From NCBI GenBank assembly GCA_030638455.1, contig DAOWEP010000002.1, positions 1 through 6,072 of the forward strand: a stretch of 6,072 nt of DNA. The letters run 5' to 3'. Position 1 is the first letter of the stretch, and each line of letters starts with the position of its first letter. The stretch comes from Gammaproteobacteria bacterium (GTDB lineage: Bacteria; Pseudomonadota; Gammaproteobacteria; DAOWEP01). Under the pieces are notes generated by a model that was not told the DNA's origin, ran no database searches, and was given only the letters and a program-made list of their open reading frames with translations. Shown here one piece after another: positions 1-4,317 of this stretch. The position numbers and the translations under genes were made by a program.

Positions 1-228
1 CAGAAAATTCTCCTTTCTGAATGTCGTAAAATGGATTGGGATAAGCTAAATTCCACTCTAGATGGGCTTGAGAAGGCTTGTGAAAAGTATGATGAAGCCA
101 GGTTAAAGCAGTTGATTGTTGAGTTGGTACCGGAAATGAGCAGAGATAAGATGAAAGATGTTACAGGTAAGATCTTACCTGATAATGTTGTCCCCATAGA
201 TTCTAGCAAGAGTACGAAACAAGTATGA
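1..228 (+). CDS. WbpM/CapD/FlaA1-family nucleotide-sugar dehydratase, C-terminal end (partial)
   Basis: The frame is open from the first base and ends at TGA 226-228, so only about 75 C-terminal residues are present. The visible part (LLSECRKMDWDKL, then a helix with GLEKACEKYD and LKQLIVELVPE) resembles the end of large membrane-anchored polysaccharide biosynthesis proteins (WbpM, CapD, FlaA1). These convert UDP-GlcNAc to its 4-keto-6-deoxy form for rare sugars in O-antigen or capsule. The catalytic Rossmann/SDR domain and membrane segments would lie left of the window and cannot be checked. An ATG at 31 is internal and is not the true start. The stop overlaps the galU start (ATGA), as in a translationally coupled operon. 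Synteny with galU downstream and with tRNA-Asn, aminotransferase and uvrB beyond supports the assignment. The polar tail after VPE (about 30 residues) is longer than I would expect. The family is fairly sure; exact substrate is not. Confidence 0.72.
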   Translation, partial: QKILLSECRKMDWDKLNSTLDGLEKACEKYDEARLKQLIVELVPEMSRDKMKDVTGKILPDNVVPIDSSKSTKQV

Positions 229-1088
229 TAAAAAAAGCCGTTTTTCCTGTAGCCGGTTTAGGTACACGTTTTTTGCCGGCAACAAAAGCAAACCCTAAAG
301 AAATGCTTCCAGTCGTTGATAAGCCACTAATTCAGTATGCGGCAGAAGAGGCTGTGGCAGCCGGTATTAATGAACTGATTTTTGTTACTAGTAGTAGCAA
401 GCGCGCTCTTGAAGACCACTTTGATAAAAACTACGAACTGGAAACAGAGCTTGAGAAGCGCAATAAACATGAGCTGCTGGATGTTGTGAGAAATGTTGTT
501 CCAGCCGGGGTTACTTGTGTCTATGTTCGCCAGGCAGAAGCCCTGGGGCTTGGTCATGCTGTTCTTTGTGCAAAGCCTATAGTAGGTAATGACCCGTTTG
601 CGGTAATCCTCGCAGATGACCTGATTTATGACGACAATAGTGGGTGCCTGACCCAAATGGTCGAGGTCTACAATTATCACAAGGGAAGCGTATTGGCAGT
701 GGAGGAGGTACCGAAGGATGAAACAGACAAGTACGGTATTGTCAGCAGTACACCGGTAGATGACCGTTTGAGTAGAATAGATGATATTGTTGAAAAACCG
801 AGCCCGGATGTAGCACCATCCAACATGGCTGTGGTAGGCCGCTATATTCTTTCCTCAAGCATATTTGAATTGCTGGAAACCATAGGCAAGGGTGCCGGTG
901 GTGAGATCCAGCTAACGGATGCGATTGCCAAATTACTTAAAAAGGAACAAGTCCTGGCATATAAATTTAAAGGAAAGCGATATGATTGTGGTAGTAAGCT
1001 TGGTTATTTGCAGGCAACCGTTGAGTATGCATTAAGACATCCTGAATTTAGTGATGAATTCTCGGCCTATCTGAAAACATTATGCTAG
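225..1088 (+). CDS. galU: UTP--glucose-1-phosphate uridylyltransferase
   Basis: This cytoplasmic enzyme makes UDP-glucose from UTP and glucose-1-phosphate, feeding LPS core, O-antigen, capsule and trehalose synthesis. The 287-residue length is normal for bacterial GalU. Family signatures in order: nucleotide-binding GLGTR (11-15) followed by ATKANPKEMLP (19-29, N23 where isoleucine is common), EALGLGHAV (105-113), metal-binding LADD (129-132), VEKP (189-192), GEIQLTD (226-232) and FKGKRYDCGSK (248-258). All expected catalytic motifs are present, so it should be active. The ATG overlaps the stop of the upstream dehydratase gene and no good Shine-Dalgarno precedes it, so translation probably depends on coupling to that gene. 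It is the last plus-strand gene of the polysaccharide operon; the next gene is convergent. No clear GC-rich terminator follows directly. Confidence 0.96.
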   Translation: MIKKAVFPVAGLGTRFLPATKANPKEMLPVVDKPLIQYAAEEAVAAGINELIFVTSSSKRALEDHFDKNYELETELEKRNKHELLDVVRNVVPAGVTCVYVRQAEALGLGHAVLCAKPIVGNDPFAVILADDLIYDDNSGCLTQMVEVYNYHKGSVLAVEEVPKDETDKYGIVSSTPVDDRLSRIDDIVEKPSPDVAPSNMAVVGRYILSSSIFELLETIGKGAGGEIQLTDAIAKLLKKEQVLAYKFKGKRYDCGSKLGYLQATVEYALRHPEFSDEFSAYLKTLC

Positions 1089-1145
1089 ACTTTAAGTAAT
1101 AATTACCCCGCAAGATTTTATTTTATAAGCTTTTTTTCAAAAAAG

Positions 1146-1210
1146 TGGCTCCCCCCGCCAGGTGCGGGCTGACCAATGTCAGCAGAGTATCTATTACCAC
1201 AGCTTTTACA
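1146..1210 (-). pseudogene. Degenerate tRNA-Asn-like remnant
   Basis: Read on the minus strand, 1183 to 1146 aligns with the intact tRNA-Asn of this window from the anticodon arm to the CCA end. GCTGAC and TCAGCC (anticodon stem) match, CCTGG of the T arm matches, and the end GGGAGCCA is identical. By my hand alignment about 32 of 38 bases match, with gaps: one base in the anticodon loop, 8 nt covering the T loop, and 3 nt in the acceptor/T stem. Weaker similarity to the D arm (AGCT, then GT-GGTA) continues to about 1210. The GTT anticodon and the TTCGA T loop are lost, so it cannot be a working tRNA. A T-run (minus strand CTTTTTTG, 1145-1138) follows the CCA directly, as a tRNA terminator would. 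It may be a displaced attachment-site copy or a decayed tandem tRNA gene. The hairpins here (1154-1168 and 1168-1183) are explained by this origin. Confidence 0.5.
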
Positions 1211-1301
1211 TTTCATCGCATAAACCGAACATTATGCATAAACTACAACAATCCCGGCGGGACTATTGTCAACCTTAATACGCTTGTTCGGTACTTTTAC
1301 C

Positions 1302-1997
1302 TCATCTATTTTTTGCATAAAATATCAAGTTTGATACTATTCCTAATAGTCGATAGTGATAAGTATGAACCTTCATATCTTCCGGGTAACACTGTTGCAA
1401 TGTCTTTGAATCCAGTAAATTTAGGTTCTTTTCTTCTGCATAAAACGTCTTTCCAATAATTTTCAATATATTTCTATGTAATACGGGTGGTAGCCAATGA
1501 ATTATTGGTATCATTGTATGGACTTCCATCGGATACCAGCGATTGGGTGTAGTAATTAAACAACTTTTACCAACACGGCAGAGTTCTTGTACGTAACGCC
1601 TTTGGTTCTGGCGATTCCCAACATGCTCAATAACAGCAAAACTTGTCACAAGGTCAAAACTTTTATCAATAAATGGCAAATTCATTCCATTTGCTTTTAT
1701 ATACGTTAGCCCATGATATTCTTTCGTTAAAAAAGAAGCGTCTTCCAATCCCACTGTGGTAATATTTTCAGGATATGGATACATTTTTTCAAGAAAATTA
1801 GACGAATCCCGTTTATCATTAGTGACCCCAACATCAAGAACTTTTGTCTCTGAATTAGCTCCCGATATCTCCATTAGTTTGTGAAAAATCTTTTTGCGTA
1901 CCTTCAACGACAACCGGCTAACTAAATTCCCGGGATTTGGTTGGTTTTTATAGTAACCGCTATCCGATACTTTATTTGTCATTTGGTGTCTATTCAT
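1302..1997 (-). CDS. Class I SAM-dependent methyltransferase (Methyltransf_11-like), polysaccharide-cluster type
   Basis: A 231-residue protein with the Rossmann-type methyltransferase fold. Motif I is VLDVGVTND (53-61); it is unusual because the common GCGTG is replaced, although the D-x-G core is kept. An acidic residue after strand 2 (E85 in VGLEDAS) would bind the SAM ribose. NLPFIDKSFDLVTSFAVIEHVGN (106-128) is the typical motif II/post-II region. TTPNRWYPMEVHTM (149-162), then IIHWLPP, is a pattern I associate with methyltransferases in O-antigen and glycan clusters. No signal peptide or clear membrane segment is seen, so it is likely cytoplasmic. The start at 1997 has GGA (2007-2005) 7 nt upstream; the ATG at 1982 has no such site. 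It is a single-gene unit convergent with galU, visibly AT-richer than its housekeeping neighbours, suggesting acquisition by transfer. The substrate is unknown; a sugar or lipid-linked glycan is only a guess. Confidence 0.85.
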   Translation of the reverse strand: MNRHQMTNKVSDSGYYKNQPNPGNLVSRLSLKVRKKIFHKLMEISGANSETKVLDVGVTNDKRDSSNFLEKMYPYPENITTVGLEDASFLTKEYHGLTYIKANGMNLPFIDKSFDLVTSFAVIEHVGNRQNQRRYVQELCRVGKSCLITTPNRWYPMEVHTMIPIIHWLPPVLHRNILKIIGKTFYAEEKNLNLLDSKTLQQCYPEDMKVHTYHYRLLGIVSNLIFYAKNR

Positions 1998-2010
1998 TTA
2001 AATTTCCAAA

Positions 2011-2033
2011 TGACATAAATAAAGGGCATGTCA
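2011..2033. repeat. Inverted repeat TGACAT-N11-ATGTCA upstream of the methyltransferase
   Basis: Perfect 6-bp arms at 2011-2016 and 2028-2033 separated by 11 bp. It sits 14 bp before the methyltransferase start, just upstream of its ribosome binding site, a place where a dimeric repressor could act or an mRNA leader could fold. A 6-bp dyad can arise by chance, so an operator role is only a possibility. Confidence 0.3.
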
Positions 2034-2160
2034 CTTTTTGAGCAGTCAATGTTAAATGATTTGTTATGCATTTTTTTTCTCCGCCATATGGTATGAAATT
2101 CCACAGGATATCACGTCTTCTTTTTACGTTCCCATTGTTAATGTCTGTATAACGATGGTA

Positions 2161-2180
2161 TTTAGTAATTTTTTACTAAA
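2161..2180. repeat. Perfect AT-only stem-loop TTTAGTAA-TTTT-TTACTAAA
   Basis: Two perfectly complementary 8-nt arms (2161-2168 and 2173-2180) enclose a TTTT loop. There is no T-run after it on either strand and the stem is AT-rich, so it is not a standard terminator. It could be an operator-like dyad or part of the decayed accessory DNA. Confidence 0.5.
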
Positions 2181-2292
2181 GAAAGTGTGCCATGAATCAT
2201 GATCAATGATAGTACTGCTAAGGAAACGTGACAAGCATATCAGAAAACCACGTGATTGCATTTGGAATGATAAGCAATCTGGCTTTGGGATG

Positions 2293-2340
2293 AATTATCC
2301 AAAATAGAAAAAACTCTCATCTTTAGAGTTTGGATAATTA
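2293..2340 (-). terminator. Intrinsic terminator after the nuclease remnant
   Basis: On the minus strand, the arm at 2331-2325 (AAACTCT) pairs with 2317-2311 (AGAGTTT) around a 7-nt loop, followed at once by the T-rich TTTCTATTTT (2310-2301). A second pair of arms, GGATAATT (2332-2339) and AATTATCC (2293-2300), can extend the structure. The nuclease remnant's stop codon lies at its edge, exactly where its terminator would be expected. On the plus strand the full hairpin is followed by six T (2341-2346), so it may work both ways. The stem is AT-rich, which lowers certainty. Confidence 0.6.
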
Positions 2341-2580
2341 TTTTTTCCTGAACTCCCAAGGCGGTATTGCTTTAACATCAAACCATAAGCCTCTTTTATT
2401 TTTCCGAGCTTCATTATTCTACTTGTGAGTAGAGTTTACGGTCGGATTCTGTCTGTTCCCTCTGATACTTCTTGTAATGCCATGCTATACCCGCTTTGAC
2501 TATCTCCAGGTTCATGTCAGCATTATTTAATAACACTTCTGGCCTATCCTGAGAAACTCATTCTCATACCAAATTACAAG
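2338..2580 (-). pseudogene. Staphylococcal-nuclease-like (SNase/thermonuclease family) C-terminal remnant, frameshifted
   Basis: Read on the minus strand with two frame corrections, this gives a typical SNase-fold C terminus: VIWYE (about 2577-2563), then KVLLNNADMNLEIVKAGIAW and HYKKYQREQTESDRKLYSQ, then NEARKNKRGLW and IPPWEFRKK before TAA at 2340-2338. The -NLE-VKAG-AW-Y-KY- and -EAR--KRGLW- patterns are hallmarks of secreted thermonucleases and YncB-like nucleases. One shift is an extra base near 2416 (between VE and NEAR); the other is a missing base near 2536 (between GQK and VLL). The N-terminal half, with signal peptide and the catalytic Asp/Arg/Glu region, is absent; upstream codons run into stops and then the tRNA. 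It cannot make an active nuclease. It ends in a terminator-like hairpin, consistent with a once complete gene. The identification rests on motif recognition by eye. Confidence 0.75.
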
Positions 2581-2677
2581 AGCCTATACTGCTAGCCGAA
2601 CCGCTAGATATTGAAAAACGACTACTTATTGCTCAGCGTGAAAAGTGTGAAAAAGCGAATATAATCAGTGGTTTATT

Positions 2678-2753
2678 TGGCTCCCCAGCCCGGACTCGAA
2701 CCAGGGACAGGCTGATTAACAGTCAGCTGCTCTACCAACTGAGCTACTGGGGA
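2678..2753 (-). tRNA. tRNA-Asn (anticodon GTT)
   Basis: A 76-nt cloverleaf on the minus strand. The acceptor stem is TCCCCAG (2753-2747) with CTGGGGA (2688-2682), discriminator G and a gene-encoded CCA (2680-2678). The D arm has GCTC/GAGC with AGTTGGTA. The anticodon stem GCTGA/TCAGC holds loop CTGTTAA with GTT at 2720-2718. The T arm is CCTGG/CCGGG with TTCGAGT. All stems pair, so it should be functional. A strong promoter lies directly upstream. No clear terminator follows: the sequence after CCA is AT-rich without a hairpin and T-run, odd for a single tRNA gene and in line with an altered 3' flank. Confidence 0.97.
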
Positions 2754-2770
2754 ATAGTTGAAGGGCGTAG

Positions 2771-2799
2771 ATAATACTGGTTGCATTATTCTGGGTCAA
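2771..2799 (-). promoter_or_regulatory. Sigma70-type promoter of tRNA-Asn
   Basis: On the minus strand, TTGACC (2799-2794) and TATTAT (2776-2771) are separated by exactly 17 bp, each one base from consensus. A C-rich discriminator (CTACGCCC) follows the -10, as in stable-RNA promoters under stringent control, and the tRNA 5' end lies 17 nt after the -10. No other gene start in the area could use it. Confidence 0.85.
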
Positions 2800-2807
2800 T
2801 AGTTATT

Positions 2808-2954
2808 GCCAGAGCACTTTGTACGAAAGTCTTTTCTCCCGGTACGGCGTTAAAAATCAGCTCAAAATGCTCATTTACTACGTGTAAACTGCGCTTTCTC
2901 GCTAGTTTTTGCCTTGTCTTGAAAGAAAATCCATTTCGTGCAAAGCACTCTGGC
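2808..2954. repeat. 147-bp imperfect palindrome, MITE- or intergenic-repeat-like element
   Basis: Two arms of exactly 71 nt are symmetric about a 5-nt centre (TACGT, 2879-2883). The outer 21 nt of each arm (2808-2828 and 2934-2954) are complementary at 18 positions, beginning GCCAGAG and ending CTCTGGC. Inside, TTTAC/GTAAA (2874-2878 with 2884-2888) pairs perfectly and AAAAA-N2-AGC (2852-2861) pairs with GCT-N2-TTTTT (2901-2910); the part between is diverged. TATT stands directly on both sides (2804-2807 and 2955-2958), as a 4-bp target duplication would. It encodes no credible protein; a 63-codon plus-strand frame across it is just its open reading. It lies between the aminotransferase 3' end and the tRNA-Asn promoter, 8 bp from the -35. 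This suggests a small non-autonomous transposable element or a genome-wide palindromic repeat; copy number cannot be judged here. Confidence 0.7.
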
Positions 2955-3002
2955 TATTTTATTGTTTTCTAACCGTTTCACGGGGTCGTAATTAACCAAT
3001 AG

Positions 3003-3037
3003 GTTATTGACCTAAGTTATTGAGCCCCAGGTTATTG
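3003..3037 (+). repeat. Three short direct repeats of GTTATTG at the aminotransferase 3' end
   Basis: GTTATTG occurs at 3003-3009, 3016-3022 and 3031-3037, spaced 13 and 15 bp; the last overlaps the aminotransferase stop codon. A fourth copy lies at 2802-2808, at the left edge of the palindrome. TTGAGC (3042-3037) and GCTCAA (3025-3020), read on the minus strand, form a 6-bp hairpin over the stop codon, but no T-run follows, so no good terminator is seen. Confidence 0.4.
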
Positions 3038-4219
3038 CTCAAGGGCTGTTTTGATGCGCGCAATAGCCTTCTGTAGATTCTCCATACTGGTCGCAAAGGA
3101 AATTCTCATATAGCCGGGGGCGCCAAAAGCCGAGCCTGGTACCAATGCGACTCTCGCCTCATTAATTAAAAATTCCGCAAAATCCACGTCATTTTCTATC
3201 CCCTCCATTTTCTGAATTACAGGGTTCATGTCTGGAAAGCAGTAAAAGGTGCCGTCACCGGGCAGGCATGCCACCCCTTCGATTTCGTTCAATGCCGAGA
3301 CCACAAAGTCGTGCCGTTCATGAAATGCCTTTAACATGGGTTTGATGCAGCCTTGATCACCGGCAATAGCGGCTACCGCTGCAGCCTGTGATATAGAGGC
3401 TGGGTTGGAAGTACTCTGTGACTGAATCTTTTTCATGGCCTTGATCAGGTCTGCGGGGCCTCCTGCATAGCCAATGCGCCAGCCGGTCATGGAATACGCT
3501 TTAGAAACTCCGTTCAGGACAATGGTGCGGTCATACAGGTCAGGGCATGCGTTTACAATATTGCAAAATGGTTCATCTGACCAAAGGATATGCTCATACA
3601 TGTCATCGGTGGCAATGAGTATATCCGGGTGTTTTCTCAATATTTCACCCAGTGCCTCTAGTTCTGCAAGCTGATAGGCTATTCCGCTAGGGTTGGAAGG
3701 ACTGTTGATAACCAATAGTCTTGTTTTAGTAGTGATGGCGGCTTCAAGTTGATCAGGGGTGATTTTGAAGCGTTGATCCTTTTCTGCGGACACAATCACA
3801 GGTGCTCCGTCTGCCAGCAACACCATGTCTGGGTAAGACACCCAATAGGGTGCTGGAATGATTACTTCATCATCCTCATTCAGTAGCGCCTGAGCCAGGT
3901 TGAAAAAACTGTGTTTGCCACCACAGGAAACCAGAATCTGTTCAGGTGTGTACTTGAGACCATTTTCCCGATCAAACTTCTCAATTATGGCCTTTTTCAG
4001 TTCAGCGGTTCCATCCACAGCCGTATATTTGGTTTGCCCTTGCTCAATGGCTTGTAATGCCGCTTGCTTGATGTGATTTGGGGTATCAAAATCGGGTTCT
4101 CCTGCCCCCAGGCCGATAATATCCTGGCCTGCAGCCCTTAATTCGTTTGCCCGGACAGTTACGGCAAGTGTAGGGGATGGTTTTACACGTTGAACTCGTG
4201 AAGAAAGCTGAATTTTCAA
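3032..4219 (-). CDS. PLP-dependent class I aminotransferase (aspartate/aromatic type, subgroup I-beta)
   Basis: A complete 395-residue fold-type I aminotransferase, normal length. It moves an amino group between an amino acid (probably aspartate or an aromatic one) and 2-oxoglutarate. Visible family residues: GLGAGEPDFDTP (36-47), YTAVDG (65-70), W126 in PAPYW, NSPSNPSG (172-179; N176 contacts PLP), D205 and Y208 in DDMY, the Schiff-base lysine K240 in VSKAYSMTGWRIGY, and R372 in MRISFATS for the substrate carboxylate. H103 in GGKHSFFN replaces the more usual glutamine. The start codon is TTG (4219-4217): no in-frame ATG or GTG lies between it and the upstream stop, the protein N terminus is normal, and AGGA sits 7 nt before it. 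It is divergent from uvrB. The equivalent gene beside the P. aeruginosa O-antigen locus was called tyrB; I leave the symbol empty because substrate cannot be read from sequence. Confidence 0.93.
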   Translation of the reverse strand: MKIQLSSRVQRVKPSPTLAVTVRANELRAAGQDIIGLGAGEPDFDTPNHIKQAALQAIEQGQTKYTAVDGTAELKKAIIEKFDRENGLKYTPEQILVSCGGKHSFFNLAQALLNEDDEVIIPAPYWVSYPDMVLLADGAPVIVSAEKDQRFKITPDQLEAAITTKTRLLVINSPSNPSGIAYQLAELEALGEILRKHPDILIATDDMYEHILWSDEPFCNIVNACPDLYDRTIVLNGVSKAYSMTGWRIGYAGGPADLIKAMKKIQSQSTSNPASISQAAAVAAIAGDQGCIKPMLKAFHERHDFVVSALNEIEGVACLPGDGTFYCFPDMNPVIQKMEGIENDVDFAEFLINEARVALVPGSAFGAPGYMRISFATSMENLQKAIARIKTALEQ

Positions 4220-4317
4220 GTTTCGATCCTGTATATTGTTCTGTTCATTAAATAGTTGTACAGATTATATTAATCATACTGTAAAGAGTATACGCACTGA
4301 ATCCCTGATTGCATGAA
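4220..4317. promoter_or_regulatory. Divergent promoter region between the aminotransferase gene and uvrB
   Basis: This 98-bp AT-rich spacer must hold both promoters. For the aminotransferase, a perfect TATAAT lies on the minus strand (4269-4264), but no good -35 is found 16-18 bp before it. For uvrB, TATATT (4266-4271) or elements after TTGTAC (4256-4261) are possible but poorly spaced. TACTGT at 4277-4282 is only half of a LexA-like site. Confidence 0.45.
4227..4230 (-). promoter_or_regulatory. Shine-Dalgarno AGGA that fixes the TTG start
   Basis: On the minus strand AGGA (4230-4227) lies 7 nt before the TTG at 4219. It is the only good ribosome binding site near the 5' end of this frame, and it decides in favour of the rare start codon. 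Confidence 0.7.

Larger units (their letters stand above)
1998..2337. other. AT-rich intergenic stretch without a recognisable gene
   Basis: About 340 bp between the methyltransferase start and the nuclease remnant. I find no frame with recognisable protein similarity; one minus-strand frame is open for about 56 codons (2294-2127) but has no convincing start site or family. It contains several inverted repeats (2011-2033, 2161-2180, 2254-2279 and 2293-2339), of which the last is terminator-like. The promoter of the methyltransferase should lie in its left part, but I could not pick a good -35/-10 pair. Confidence 0.6.

Noticed and set aside
327..680. Antisense open frame of 117 codons within galU
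   Set aside because: It lies wholly opposite a well-conserved enzyme gene and has no recognisable motif; a shadow frame.
1154..1168. CCCGC/GCGGG hairpin as a strong terminator of galU or the methyltransferase
   Set aside because: On the plus strand no T-run follows. On the minus strand the T-run starts several bases after the stem, and the structure is better explained as a tRNA remnant followed by that tRNA's own T-run.
1224..1292. Inverted repeat ACCGAACA / TGTTCGGT with an inner ACAAT/ATTGT dyad between galU and the methyltransferase
   Set aside because: The arms are 53 bp apart and short, no T-run follows the inner hairpin, and such repeats are expected by chance in AT-rich DNA.
1145..1459. 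Plus-strand open frame of 104 codons after galU
   Set aside because: It crosses the tRNA remnant and overlaps the methyltransferase 3' end in antisense, has no ribosome binding site and shows no family-like motifs.
2781..2972. Plus-strand open frame of 63 codons across the palindrome
   Set aside because: It begins at TTG without a ribosome binding site and simply reads through the 147-bp inverted repeat; no protein motif is seen.
3003..3037. GTTATTG repeats as a CRISPR-like or iteron array
   Set aside because: Only three 7-bp copies with unequal short spacing; far too short for CRISPR and no replication gene is nearby.
4277..4296. Possible LexA (SOS) box before uvrB, starting TACTGT
   Set aside because: Only the left half matches; the right half lacks the CAG of the CTGT-N8-ACAG consensus. 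CTGT at 4229 and 4241 also lacks a proper partner at the right spacing.
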